The notes beneath the pieces are model-generated. The model was not told the DNA's origin. It did no database searches and worked only from the letters and a program-made list of their open reading frames with translations. The position numbers and the translations under genes were made by a program. A stretch of DNA of 64,000 nt. Source: Arthrobacter sp. Leaf337 (GTDB lineage: Bacteria; Actinomycetota; Actinomycetes; Actinomycetales; Micrococcaceae). Positions 9,020-18,800 of the stretch are shown in pieces (the stretch's first letter is position 1; each line of letters opens with the position of its first letter). The stretch spans positions 36,951 to 100,950 of the forward strand of contig NZ_LMPC01000006.1 in assembly GCF_001423745.1 (NCBI RefSeq), written 5' to 3'.

Positions 9020-9098
9020 CATGTATGACGCACAAGTACAACCGTGCCGTACACTATTTCCTAATCCAGCCGCTTTGGCTTCACCGATAGGACTTTCC

Positions 9099-9971
9099 AT
9101 GAGCACTCGACTTCCTGCCGTCACCGTCGTCGGCAGCATCAACCTCGACATCATCGCGACCGCGGATCGGATTCCCTCCCCGGGTGAGACCGTCGGCGGC
9201 GGCGTCCTCCAGCAGCAGCCAGGTGGCAAGGGAGCCAACCAGGCTGTGGCCGCTGCCCGTTTGGGCGCCAGCTCGAGGATGATCGGGGCGGTGGGCGATG
9301 ACGCCTCCGGCCGCCTGATGCTGGAGTCACTTTCCGAAGCCGGCGTGGACACTGCTGATGTGGCAGTGCTCGACGGCGGCGCGACGGGTACCGCGCTGAT
9401 CGTGGTGGACCGCGACGGCGAAAACCAGATCGTGGTCTGCCCGGGGGCGAACGCCGGATTCTCTTTGGAGGGCGTGGAGTTCTCTGCCGAGGAGACGGTG
9501 CTGTGCCAGCTCGAGGTCGGCCTACCCGTGGTGCTGGAGGCCGCCCGTCGGTCCGCCGGCTTCTTCGTCCTGAACGCCGCCCCGGCCATGGACCTGCCGG
9601 CAGAGTTGCTGGAGCGCTGCGACCTGGTGATCGTCAACGAGACCGAGTACGAGCTGATTCCGGCACTGGCAGAGGCGAAGCTCGTCGCGGTGACGTACGG
9701 GAAGGACGGGTCGGCGATGTTCGAGCGCGGGCGCCGGGTGGCTGAGGCTCCTGCCTCTGTAGTGACGGTGGCGAACACCATCGGGGCGGGCGACGCATTT
9801 TGCTCTGCCCTGGTGCTGGCGCTCCGGGCGAGGATCGACTACTCCACGGCGCTGGCCGTGGCTAACGCCGTGGGAGCGGATGCGGTGGGTGATCCCTCGT
9901 CGCAGCCGGCGCTGGCCCCGCTGGCCGAATACGTTGCCCGCGTAGCAGGAGCCGGGGTTGCTGCGCGGTGA
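9099..9971 (+). CDS. Ribokinase-family (PfkB) sugar kinase
   Basis: 290 aa from ATG 9099 (AGGA seven bases upstream). N-terminal VVGSINLDIIA and PGGKGANQAVAAARLG are the PfkB signature 1 region. The catalytic ANTIGAGDAF motif is near the C-terminus. It probably makes ribose 5-phosphate from ribose released by the divergent nucleoside hydrolase. Slightly shorter than E. coli ribokinase. Its last four bases overlap the acetyltransferase start. Confidence 0.88.
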   Translation: MSTRLPAVTVVGSINLDIIATADRIPSPGETVGGGVLQQQPGGKGANQAVAAARLGASSRMIGAVGDDASGRLMLESLSEAGVDTADVAVLDGGATGTALIVVDRDGENQIVVCPGANAGFSLEGVEFSAEETVLCQLEVGLPVVLEAARRSAGFFVLNAAPAMDLPAELLERCDLVIVNETEYELIPALAEAKLVAVTYGKDGSAMFERGRRVAEAPASVVTVANTIGAGDAFCSALVLALRARIDYSTALAVANAVGADAVGDPSSQPALAPLAEYVARVAGAGVAAR

Positions 9972-10462
9972 ATCTGGTTTTCAGGCCGGCAACGCCCGCC
10001 GATTATTCAGAGGTCCGGAGAATCACCCGCGAGGCGTATCTCCATGCCGGACATTTCACTGCCGACCACCCGTACATGAGCGTGCTGGACAACGTGGAAC
10101 ACCGTGCGGACCACGCTGAGTTGTGGGTCGGCGAAGCCTCCGGCGCGATGGTCGCGGCCGTGACCCTTACCTTCGCGGGGCAGCCGTACAGCGAGATCGC
10201 AGTGGAAAATGAGCTCGAATTCCGGATGCTCGCGGTCGATCCGACCGTTCAGGGCAACGGCGTTGGGCGTGCCGTTGTCCGCCAGGTGATCGAGCACGCC
10301 CAATCGCTGCCCGCTGTCCGGGCAATCAGCATCACGAGCGCGACGTTTATGGAACGGGCACATGTTCTCTACGAATCCCTGGGCTTCGAAAGGGTGCCGG
10401 AGCGGGACTGGCACGTGCCCGGCAAAGATGTGTTGCTCTGGGTGTTCCGGCTGGAGCTGTAA
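9968..10462 (+). CDS. GNAT-family N-acetyltransferase
   Basis: 164 aa, GTG start overlapping the ribokinase stop by four bases, so co-translated. Acetyl-CoA binding region: FRMLAVDPTVQGNGVGRAVV (Q/RxxGxG/A loop as QGNGVG). The C-terminal LYESLGFERVPERDW is typical. Acceptor unknown. Confidence 0.88.
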   Translation: MNLVFRPATPADYSEVRRITREAYLHAGHFTADHPYMSVLDNVEHRADHAELWVGEASGAMVAAVTLTFAGQPYSEIAVENELEFRMLAVDPTVQGNGVGRAVVRQVIEHAQSLPAVRAISITSATFMERAHVLYESLGFERVPERDWHVPGKDVLLWVFRLEL

Positions 10463-10504
10463 AGCCGACTCTCTCGGGTTGAGCCATCGTTACGGTCTTC
10501 TGAA

Positions 10505-11371
10505 ATGTCGAACTACCACTTGGCCGTCACCACCGGCCTGGCCTCCGTGGAGGAACTGTCCGCACGGTTCGAGGTGACGGCCTCCACCATCCGCCGCGAC
10601 CTGGCGCTGCTGAACGGGCAGGGCCGGCTGGCCCGCACCTACGGCGGCGCGATGGCATTGGGCGCGCACCCGGAGGCGTCGCTGCGGCAGCGCACGGGTG
10701 AGGCGTTTGAGCAGAAGCACGCGATCGCCCGCTGGGCGGCGTCCGTGATCCGGCCCGGGGAGAACATCCTGCTCGACGCCGGCTCCACCGTGGGTGCCCT
10801 GGCGCACGAGCTGCGCGGCTTCGAGAAGCTGTCCGTGACGACGCCTGGCATCAACACCATGCAGGAGCTGGCGGATTCGGAGGGCATCGAGGTGGACTGC
10901 CTGGGCGGCCGGCTGCGGAGCCTTTCGCAAAGTTTTGTGGGACCGACCATGCAGGAGCTGGCGGATTCGGAGGGCATCGAGGTGGACTGCCTGGGCGGCC
11001 GGCTGCGGAGCCTTTCGCAAAGTTTTGTGGGACCGCTGGCCGAGGCGGCGCTGGAGCGGATGAGCTTTGACCGCGTGTTCCTGGGCGCCGACGCCGTCAC
11101 CGCCGAGGACGGCATCTGCGAGGCCGACCACGCCCAGACCCGACTCAAGGAACTCATGGCGCGGCGGGGGCGGTCCGTCTATGTTCTCGCTGACTCGCCC
11201 AAACTCGGCCTACGGCCTTTTCATGCGTGGGCGCGGCTGGCGTTGCCGTGGACCCTGGTGACGGACGACGGAGCCGACCCCGGGCAGGTGCGGAAGTTTC
11301 GGGATGCTGGGGTTGCGGTTGAGGTGACTGCGGTTGGGGTGAGCATTCCGGTCAGCTCGGGTCTACCCTGA
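10505..11371 (+). CDS. DeoR/GlpR-family regulator with 30-residue internal duplication
   Basis: 288 aa. The helix-turn-helix region is ASVEELSARFEVTASTIRRD, followed by the effector domain (ILLDAGSTVGALAHEL, FLGADAV, VLADSPKLG). Two oddities are visible. The first helix is shorter than usual, with only about ten residues before LASVEEL. A 90-bp unit is perfectly repeated in tandem and in frame (10856-10945 and 10946-11035), giving two copies of a 30-residue block that starts [10 protein letters not shown]. It may be a damaged or chimeric paralogue. Gene order suggests a link to ribose or nucleoside catabolism. Confidence 0.8.
   Translation: MSNYHLAVTTGLASVEELSARFEVTASTIRRDLALLNGQGRLARTYGGAMALGAHPEASLRQRTGEAFEQKHAIARWAASVIRPGENILLDAGSTVGALAHELRGFEKLSVTTPGINTMQELADSEGIEVDCLGGRLRSLSQSFVGPTMQELADSEGIEVDCLGGRLRSLSQSFVGPLAEAALERMSFDRVFLGADAVTAEDGICEADHAQTRLKELMARRGRSVYVLADSPKLGLRPFHAWARLALPWTLVTDDGADPGQVRKFRDAGVAVEVTAVGVSIPVSSGLP
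10856..11035 (+). repeat. Perfect 2 x 90-bp tandem duplication inside the DeoR gene
   Basis: Unit 1 is 10856-10945 and unit 2 is 10946-11035, identical base for base and multiples of three. One unit also matches the window-start paralogue. Perfect identity in a high-GC coding region indicates a very recent event or an assembly artefact. Confidence 0.95.
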
Positions 11372-11880
11372 CTAACTAAGCGCTTCGAGGCCGTGCTGCG
11401 CCCAATAAGTAAGCTCATCACTTCTCTGACCAAGAGCGGGTAGGGCCCTTTCATCACTGTCACTCGCGCAGGCCTCCAGAATCACTACACAAATAATGCG
11501 CGGATGGTCATAAACGGCTTCCCCTCCAAGACATTCGACTTCCAGAAACGCTATTTCGCGCTGACTTCGGTGCGCTTTAGCGATGCGTCGATCAAACGTA
11601 GGGATTCAACAGCTGCGCCGTCCGCAGCAAACGGCAGAACAAACTATGCACGATGTTCGCCTTCAGCTAGCGTTCACCCACGCCTCCGTGGCGGTAGAGG
11701 CGCTACTTATTTCCGAAGATAGATAGATAGCACTCCGTGCACGCCACGGCAAGGTATGGATCAAGAATAATTGGTCGCGCCCTTGACTCATTTTGTAAGA
11801 CGATTCTCACGTCTGTGATGCAAGATTCGATGTTACGCTCAGCGAGCAATTCGCATCTACACCAGAATTTGGGGGCAAAA
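11372..11880. other. 509-bp region without a recognised gene
   Basis: AT-richer than its neighbours, with no convincing frame or homology to anything in the window. It contains a GATA microrepeat at 11718-11730 and a candidate -35-like TTGACT near 11782. The Excalibur gene's ribosome site (GGGGGC) is at its right end. Confidence 0.4.
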
Positions 11881-12636
11881 ATGAACACATTCTTTCGCCG
11901 CAATGAAGCGCGAAAGCCGGTCAATAGCGGCGTTGACAAGGGCTTCCGGACCTCGCCGCGCTCATGGATTACTCAGAAGCGAGCAGGTTGTGCCGCTGCA
12001 GCTGTCGTCCTAGTCGTGTCAGCCACGGCATGCGGAGGACAATCGGCCGCCTCATCCACAACGCCCCTTGCCAGCGAGTCCGCATCTCCGAGTGCCACTC
12101 CGACACTCAAACCAACTGCGCCGGCATCCTCCGGCTGCGTCACGGAAAACGCGACTGAAAAGTACGCGCCAAAGGTCTTCATCTGCACAAAGAGTGACGC
12201 CGGGAAGTTGCTTTGGATGGAGCAATCAGAATCAAAACGCGTAACTGACGCGCGGGCGGCAGCGGAGGCAGCGGCGAAGGTGGCTGCCGACAAGGCAGCT
12301 CAAGAAGCTGCGGCTAAGGCGGCCCAGGAGCAGGCCGCTGCGGAAACGGCCCGTCAACAGGCTGCGGCCGCGGAGACGGCGCGTCAGCAGCAGGCTGCCG
12401 CCGCGGCAGCTGCGGCGGCAGCCGCGAAAGCCCAGGTGCCCGTGCAGCCTGCCGCCCCGGCGGCTCCGTCCGGATGCGATCCAAACTATGCAGGGGGATG
12501 CGTGCCCGTTGCATCAGACGTAGATTGCGCGGGCGGGAGCGGCAACGGTCCCGCGTACGTTCGCGGACCTGTCACCGTCGTCGGATCCGACATCTATGGT
12601 CTCGACAATGATCGGGACGGCGTGGGTTGCGAGTAG
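11881..12636 (+). CDS. Excalibur-domain cell-envelope protein
   Basis: 251 aa from ATG 11881 (GGGGG about six bases upstream). After a basic N-terminus, a hydrophobic stretch (AAAVVLVVSATAC) anchors or exports the protein. The cysteine is lipobox-like but the -3 residue is Ala, so lipidation is doubtful. A Ser/Thr/Pro region and an Ala/Lys/Gln repeat, probably a rod or wall-spanning helix, follow. The C-terminal calcium-binding Excalibur motif is IYGLDNDRDGVGCE. Relatives lie at 49550 and 50291. Role unknown, envelope-associated. Confidence 0.75.
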   Translation: MNTFFRRNEARKPVNSGVDKGFRTSPRSWITQKRAGCAAAAVVLVVSATACGGQSAASSTTPLASESASPSATPTLKPTAPASSGCVTENATEKYAPKVFICTKSDAGKLLWMEQSESKRVTDARAAAEAAAKVAADKAAQEAAAKAAQEQAAAETARQQAAAAETARQQQAAAAAAAAAAAKAQVPVQPAAPAAPSGCDPNYAGGCVPVASDVDCAGGSGNGPAYVRGPVTVVGSDIYGLDNDRDGVGCE

Positions 12637-12658
12637 TGACCTGCTAGTCCATCGGAAG

Positions 12659-12704
12659 CAGGTCCGTCGCCTATGGCTTCCCAATGCCGTAGGCGACGGG
12701 CCTG
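12659..12704 (+). terminator. Hairpin terminator after the Excalibur gene
   Basis: A 19-bp stem with two G-U type mismatches (CAGGTCCGTCGCCTATGGC pairing with GCCGTAGGCGACGGGCCTG) and an 8-base loop, 22 bp after the stop. There is no strong T-tract, as is common in actinobacteria. Confidence 0.7.
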
Positions 12705-12811
12705 AATAACATCCGTCTGGGAAGTTTGAGCCTTACCCAACCGCGTTTGGGGGCTCTGTTATGCGGCCCGCAACGATGCCCGGGTGCAGTGGTGAGTCTC
12801 AAGGGGAAGAC

Positions 12812-13387
12812 ATGCTGGAACTGAAACGCATCTACTGGAGCCGCCAGGTTCTGCGATTGGCTTATGCGGCTGTGATTTTGTGGTTAGGCGCCTCCGTAGT
12901 CCTGGCGCTCATGCCTAAGACCAACCGAGCGGCCGGCCCGGTGGCCTCGTCGGCCGCCGAGGTACTCCGCGGAATGTTCGACGACGTCCTGGCAGCGCTC
13001 ATGGCACCGGGCCTTTTTGTTATTGTCCTGACAATTACAGCGGCCATCATCGGCGCTCGCGACGTCCGACGCCGCGATCCGGTCCGTCGCTTCACGCGCC
13101 AACAGCGCCGCGATGGCATGGCGCGTGCTGACGGCCAATGTGAGATGGAAGTGGGGTTCCGCCGGCGTTGTTCCCGGCCCGCCGAGCACGGCGACCATTT
13201 CTACCCCTGGTCCAAAGGCGGCTCCACGAGCCTGCAGAATTTCGTCGCCGCCTGCGCGAGGTGCAACCGCGCGAAGAGCGCCAGGATCCCCTCGCCTGGC
13301 CAGCAGGAAAGGATGGAACGACGACGGCGGGAGTACGTCACGCAAGAACGTTCCGTCAGCGTCGGTGAACGGCAGCCGCTCCCCTAG
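12812..13387 (+). CDS. Membrane-anchored HNH endonuclease
   Basis: 191 aa from ATG 12812 (AGGGGA ribosome site). Two predicted membrane segments lie near residues 12-35 and 60-85. A basic linker follows, then a compact HNH domain: C-x4-5-C pair (CEMEVGFRRRC), HGDHFYPWSKGG and CARCNRAKSAR, with zinc cysteines and the His metal site visible. The nuclease domain is probably cytosolic if both termini are inside. Target unknown. It borders the accessory island. Confidence 0.8.
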   Translation: MLELKRIYWSRQVLRLAYAAVILWLGASVVLALMPKTNRAAGPVASSAAEVLRGMFDDVLAALMAPGLFVIVLTITAAIIGARDVRRRDPVRRFTRQQRRDGMARADGQCEMEVGFRRRCSRPAEHGDHFYPWSKGGSTSLQNFVAACARCNRAKSARIPSPGQQERMERRRREYVTQERSVSVGERQPLP

Positions 13388-13535
13388 CCGGCCGTCCATG
13401 CCAAACAAGCCCCTCTTGTCCGCGTTCAGGGATAGGGCCCGACAACTGTTGAATTCTGAGGCAAATTCAAAAGCTCGGCATCATCTCTAACAGTGCCGGG
13501 CCTTCTCGTTTTCCCGCCTGACGCGCTGGTCGCCG

Positions 13536-15266
13536 TTAGGAACCATCCCCCCGAGGAATGAATTTGCGCAGGTATTCGCGGAGTTCTTTATCATGCACGT
13601 AGACGTACGTCCCATTCATGCCCCTCGTCATTAAGACGGCGTAGATATTGGTGATGTATCTGAGCAGGTCATTGTCGGTGTACACCAACCCCAGCTTGGG
13701 ATTGTTCTCCTTACCTTTCTTGTCGTGGTAGCCAACTCGATTAACAACGATAGACTGAGTCCCCGGATCAAAGCGAAGATCAGGCCCGATAATGACGCCT
13801 GCATAGTTTAGATCGTATCCCTGGACTGTATGAATAGAGCCAACCTCCTCTACCGAATTAGTGGAATTAATCCAATCAGTTTGAGTCTTGTTCCAGCGAA
13901 GACGATATCCGTCGATTTCGATGTCAAAAGCATTGGGATCGGTTTTCGTCCTCCATGGCCAAGCAAAGCCTGCGACAAGTCGCGCTAGCTGCACTTCTGA
14001 TTCTCGCCTACGTATGGCGTCGTGCATATCCCTGACATTATCAAAGAATCTAAAATCGTAATTATCAACGGGCGCTTGAACCGGAGGCTTTGATGACAAA
14101 ATTCCACGAATATACTTTATGTAATCCGTTCCGCCCTGGACGCGCATCTGCGAATGCAAACGATAATACTTTTTCTCAGCTTGCGAAGTTAATATGAGGG
14201 AATGAACCAACTCCCTCGGCAGGTCCGCGGGCCTAACGCTCTGTTCGGCATCCACCAGCAAGATCTGGTGCTTGCTGCTCTCACGAACCCAGTCCAGCTG
14301 AGTGATTGAAAGGTCATCTATGCCAAATAAGGCTTCGGTGATCTCGCGATATTTCTTGTTCTGAGGACCGGAGGGCTGGTTTGCGCGTTGGCTAAGCCTG
14401 TGCGCCTCGTCCACTATCAGCAGATCGTAGGGGTCTTCAGAGGGTGAAAGGTCAAACGGGCTCAGGACCATGTCGGGCTGGAGAGAAGGCGTCTTATTGA
14501 AAACCTTTTTGATGGTTGAACGTAACGACTGCTGCGGGACGACTAGGCCAATTTTAAGATCGGCAATGAGATCACGATTTCCTTCTACAAAGTAGTCCGC
14601 AAAAATTGAATCACTATCAAAGTTTTCACCTTCTTGAGAAAGCTGAATGTCTCTCAGCAGTTTCATTAGGTATACTGCAATGATTGTTTTCCCGGTGCCA
14701 GGGTCGCCCTGAATGACGCTTGTACTTGGTTCTCTACGCTCAACATCGTCGAGAAGACCGTCCAAAATGTCTCCAACAGCGCCCGCCTGATCGTGATTAA
14801 GAGCCTTAAATGGTGAAAACTTAAAGAGATCACTGTTTTCAATTTCTGGAATTGAGCGTTCAAACATTCCTTCTGCGCGCAGTTCGTCAAATATTTGGTT
14901 GAAAGAGCTTGTGTACTTATCTCGGTCGTAGTAGTCCGAGTCGCTGATCCCCGCATTTCCATTCAGCACCTGATAGCGGCCCTCGCCAGCGAAGAGCCTA
15001 ATCAGGAATGACTCCAAGTCCAGGCAGGCGGATTTGTGAAAAGTATCATCTATGACAAGGTGCATTCTGTGCAAGCCGCTCTTTTCAGGCGATTTCAAAT
15101 GCTGCCTCATGCGAGAAGATACGCTTCTCGACTCACCTACATACACGTCTCTTGAGTCATTTAGCGTGTATACGACCGGCCAGTTAGTGAAGCGATCGCC
15201 ACTGCGACCCAATAGCTCAATGTCTTGAGGCGAAAAACTCCGTCGTTCAATCCTAAAGCTCGTCAT
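13536..15266 (-). CDS. GIY-YIG nuclease fused to DUF2075 superfamily-1 helicase
   Basis: 576 aa from ATG 15266 (GGAG eight bases upstream). Residues 32-90 form a GIY-YIG-like domain: VYTL, YVGES, Arg53 and the LESFLIRLF segment carrying the expected catalytic Glu. The helicase core has Walker A GDPGTGKT (187-194), Walker B LLIVDEAHRL, a SIHTVQGYDLNYAGV motif and the C-terminal NIYAVLMTRG motif of DUF2075. It overlaps the MazG-like gene upstream by 14 bp, so the two form one translation-coupled unit. Base composition is clearly AT-richer than flanking genes, suggesting transfer. Probable role: nucleic-acid surveillance or phage defence (inferred). Confidence 0.85.
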   Translation of the reverse strand: MTSFRIERRSFSPQDIELLGRSGDRFTNWPVVYTLNDSRDVYVGESRSVSSRMRQHLKSPEKSGLHRMHLVIDDTFHKSACLDLESFLIRLFAGEGRYQVLNGNAGISDSDYYDRDKYTSSFNQIFDELRAEGMFERSIPEIENSDLFKFSPFKALNHDQAGAVGDILDGLLDDVERREPSTSVIQGDPGTGKTIIAVYLMKLLRDIQLSQEGENFDSDSIFADYFVEGNRDLIADLKIGLVVPQQSLRSTIKKVFNKTPSLQPDMVLSPFDLSPSEDPYDLLIVDEAHRLSQRANQPSGPQNKKYREITEALFGIDDLSITQLDWVRESSKHQILLVDAEQSVRPADLPRELVHSLILTSQAEKKYYRLHSQMRVQGGTDYIKYIRGILSSKPPVQAPVDNYDFRFFDNVRDMHDAIRRRESEVQLARLVAGFAWPWRTKTDPNAFDIEIDGYRLRWNKTQTDWINSTNSVEEVGSIHTVQGYDLNYAGVIIGPDLRFDPGTQSIVVNRVGYHDKKGKENNPKLGLVYTDNDLLRYITNIYAVLMTRGMNGTYVYVHDKELREYLRKFIPRGDGS

Positions 15267-15573
15267 ACTTCGAACTCCGCCCACGGGCCTTTTCAACCGG
15301 GTATTTCGTCCGAGTCTCTTTGAGTTTCTCGGTCACGATCGTGTCAGGGTCGAGGCCTAGACGATCGGCCAAGAGGTAAGCATAAGTTAAGACGTCGGCA
15401 AGTTCCGACTGCACCCGCAGTGGATCCGCATCCTCACTCCACTGGAAGCATTCCAAGAGTTCGGCCGCCTCAATTGAGATGGATTTTGCTAAGTTGGAGC
15501 TGCTGTGGAACTGACCCCACTCCCGCTCCGAAACGAACTCGCGAAGCAACTGCACCACAGTTTTGTCAGACAT
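15253..15573 (-). CDS. MazG-like nucleotide pyrophosphohydrolase
   Basis: 106 aa from ATG 15573 (GGTGA five bases upstream). The all-alpha NTP pyrophosphohydrolase signature is present: EAAELLECFQW (helix with ExxE) then ELADVLTYAYLLADRLGLD (ExxD), which bind magnesium. This family hydrolyses (d)NTPs to NMP plus PPi. Pairing with a GIY-YIG/DUF2075 helicase suggests control of nucleotide pools or of a nucleotide signal during infection. A longer upstream frame exists but has poor coding character. Confidence 0.85.
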   Translation of the reverse strand: MSDKTVVQLLREFVSEREWGQFHSSSNLAKSISIEAAELLECFQWSEDADPLRVQSELADVLTYAYLLADRLGLDPDTIVTEKLKETRTKYPVEKARGRSSKYDEL

Positions 15574-15833
15574 TATTTCACCGTAACATGCAGCCAAATG
15601 GAACATGTGCGAACAACCATTTTTGTTCAATCGCTGATAGCAATCCCTAGGGAAAAGTGGCGATCCTCGGTGATTTCCAGCACGGGGAGTCGGTGCCGTA
15701 CCGTCACAACGAGTAGCTTCCAAAGCGCGAAGTGCCATTCCCCGGCTTCGAGCTCTGTGGAATTTGAGAACTTCTGAAGTCCTTTGTGGCCGCTTAGAAG
15801 ACGAAATGAAATTGGCCTGGCTTCAGTACAGGA
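15574..15833. other. Spacer between MazG-like gene and the PLD-helicase gene
   Basis: 260 bp with no supported gene. It must hold the promoter of the MazG-helicase pair, and no clear terminator was seen. Confidence 0.35.
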
Positions 15834-18800
15834 CTACTGCGCCACCGCAGCAGCCGTCGCGTACACGTCAGCTGGCATCGGCCGGTGCAGCTTCCAGGTA
15901 ATCGCAATCGGCTTCTCCCCCGTGTGCTGCACGTAATCCACCTGTCCAAGGCACGTGTAGGGAACAGTCAAGCCGGTCTCGTCGTCCGCCGAATCCCTAG
16001 TGAAGATCAGAATGTTCGAACCATGCGAACCCCGGTCTAGATACCGCCTCCCTGTCGGACTGCCCGGTGACGTCGCATTCTGTGATTCCCAATGGAACAG
16101 TTCCGGGCTGATGGCGTAGTCCTTGTACATCGTGGTCGCCGAGTGCTTCTTGTCATCCTTGTTGAGGGTGACGAAGAAGGCGTCGGTGGATGTTGACTGG
16201 CACCAGGCCACGCCCTCGCGATGCTGCACGTTCTTGCCCAGCTCCAAGGATCCATACTGAAGAGCGGCCAGAACTTCTTCTCGCCGATAAGTCGCGTGCG
16301 ACAGCAGAGGAACGTGCTGCAGCCCCGTTCCGAGCCCCTTGGCAGCGTGCTTGGATGCTACGACTCCAAGCTTCACGATCTGGCGGATCTCGCTGCACAC
16401 AAACTGATATCCGCGCAGATAGTCCAGGCCGGCGTCGTACGTCTGAAAACCGCCGCCGTCGTCCCACAGCGTGAAGAACAGCATCCGGGCGAAAGTCTGC
16501 TCGCGCATTCCGAGCTCCGCGTAGCGGGGCGCACCGGGGCCGACCAGCATCGAGTAGGCCTCGGCGCGTTCCAGGTCGTCCACATGGATGAGAGCAGCCA
16601 TGCGGCCCAGGAGCTTCTTCTCGTCGGCATCCGAGAGCTCCTCGATCCTCCCGCTAAGAGCCGCCTCCAGCGGCGAGAACCCTTCAATCAACCCCGCCTG
16701 TCGAAGGTAGCCGGTCCAGGAATCCCTGGTCGAACGATAGATCGACTTCACGTCGTTCCCGGACTGCTCCAGATAGGCCTCCAGCTCCGTCTCGGCGTAC
16801 GAAGCGATGTCCCGGACCAGCTCCCGCCGGTTTAGCAACTGTGCTCTGATGTTCTTCAGCACCACCTTTTGCGCCACCCGGTCCAGCACGATCTGCGAGC
16901 CCGAGGGCAGATACGGGAACTCATCCTCGACCGCTTTCTCCAACTCCTTGCGCCCGTAGCCGGTGAGTGCCCGGTACCGCAGATCGAAGCGGAATTCTCG
17001 GCGCTGCTGGCCGATGAAGTCCATGACCGTCAGCACTGCCTTGCCCTCGGCACGGCGCAGGCCGCGCCCCAGCTGCTGGAGGAAGATCGTGGCGCTCTGC
17101 GTGGGTCGGAGCAGCAGGATGGTGTCCACCTGCGGCAGGTCCAGGCCTTCGTTGAAGAGGTCGACAGCGAAGATGCAGTTGATCTCCCGAGTGCGGAGCC
17201 GATCCAGCGCCGCAGCGCGGTCGGCGTCGTCGGTGCTCCCGTCGACGGCAACCGAGGCGATGCCGGCGCGGTTGAAGACGTCGGCCATGTAGTGGGCGTG
17301 CTGGACCGAGACGCAGAAGCCGAGGGCGCGCATCTGTTCGGTGCTGGTGACCTTGTCGCGCAGTTCGCGGATCACCTTGGCGGCGCGGGCGTCGTTGCCG
17401 GTGTAGAGGTTGTTCAGCTGCGCGGTGTCATAATTGCCGCGCTTCCATTCCAGCTGGCTCAGGTCGACGTCGTCCGAGACGCCGAAGTAGTGGAACGGCA
17501 CCAGGAGGTCGGCGTCCAGGGCGTCCCAGAGGCGCAGTTCGCTGGCGGTGCGACCGTCGAAGAACTGCTTGGCGACGTCGACGCCGTCGCCGCGTTCCGG
17601 CGTCGCGGTCAGTCCGAGGAGCTGCTGCGGCTGCAGGTGGTCCAGCAGCCGGCGGTAGGTGGGCGCCATGGCGTGGTGGAATTCATCGATGACCACGACG
17701 TCGAAGAAGTCCGCCTCCAGCTGTTCGATGCCCAGTGAGGACAACGACTGGACAGAAGCGAAGATGTGCTTCCAACGCTGAGGTTTGTGCTCTCCGACGT
17801 AGAGTTCGCCGAAGGCGCCGTCCTGCATGACGTCACGGTAGGTGCGCATCGCCTGTTTCAGGATTTCCTGCCGGTGGGCGACGAAGAGCAGCTTCAGATC
17901 GCGGCCGGCAGCCTCGCACAGGCGCTTGTAGTCCAGGGCAGAAATGACGGTCTTGCCGGTGCCGGTGGCCGCGACCACGAGGTTGTGGTCGAAGCCCTTG
18001 AGACGCTCGGCTTCCAAATCTTCGAGCATCTCCTCCTGGTGGAGGAACGGCTGGACTTCGAGCCCGGTGGCCGCGCCCGGGACTGCCGTGCGCCGGCCGC
18101 CGTTGCGCTCTAATGCTGCGTCCAGCTTTTCGCCGTCGCGGTCCGGGTCGTAGCTTTGGAAGGCTCGCTGCTCCCAGTAGCTGTCAAAGGTGACCTCGAA
18201 CTTCTGCAGCAGCGTAGGTGTGCCGACCGAGCTGAGCCGTACGTTCCACTCGAGGCCGTCCAGCAGGGCCGCCTGGCTGAGGTTGGAACTGCCGACGTAG
18301 GCGGTGTCAAAGCCGGAATTACGGCGGAACAACCAGGCCTTGGCGTGCAGGCGCGTTGCCTGGGTTTCGTAGTTGATCTTCACTTCGGCGCCATAGCGGT
18401 TGACGAGCTCGTCGATGGCGCGGCGTTCAGTGGCGCCCATGTACGTGGTAGTAAGGACTCTCAGCCGGGCTCCCCGCTCCTTGAGTTCTTCAAGGGCCGG
18501 CTGGAGAAGGCGGAGTCCGGTCCAGCGGACGAAAGCACAGAGCAAGTCGACCGTGTTGGCAGATTCAATCTCGGCCCGAAGCTCGGCTGCGAGGTTTGGA
18601 TCGTCCTTGCTGTTGGTGAGTAGCGCGGAATCACTAAGTTTGGTTGTGGGGCGGCGCAGTTGTCGGCGCTTTAGGGTATCCGGACGGTGGAGTGACTGGA
18701 GTTGGGTGGGGCCGGGTGCGATTCGGTCGCTATGATTCAGCTCTTGTAAAAGACGGTTTGCTAGAGCGACCCTGTCTGCTGGCTTGGCTGTGGCGAGGGC

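Noticed and set aside
8877-9098. Longer N-terminus for the ribokinase
   Set aside because: The extension overlaps the divergent carrier gene and promoter; ATG 9099 has a ribosome site and matches the family start.
11718-11730. GATA microrepeat as a phase-variable tract
   Set aside because: Only three units and not inside a gene or recognised promoter.
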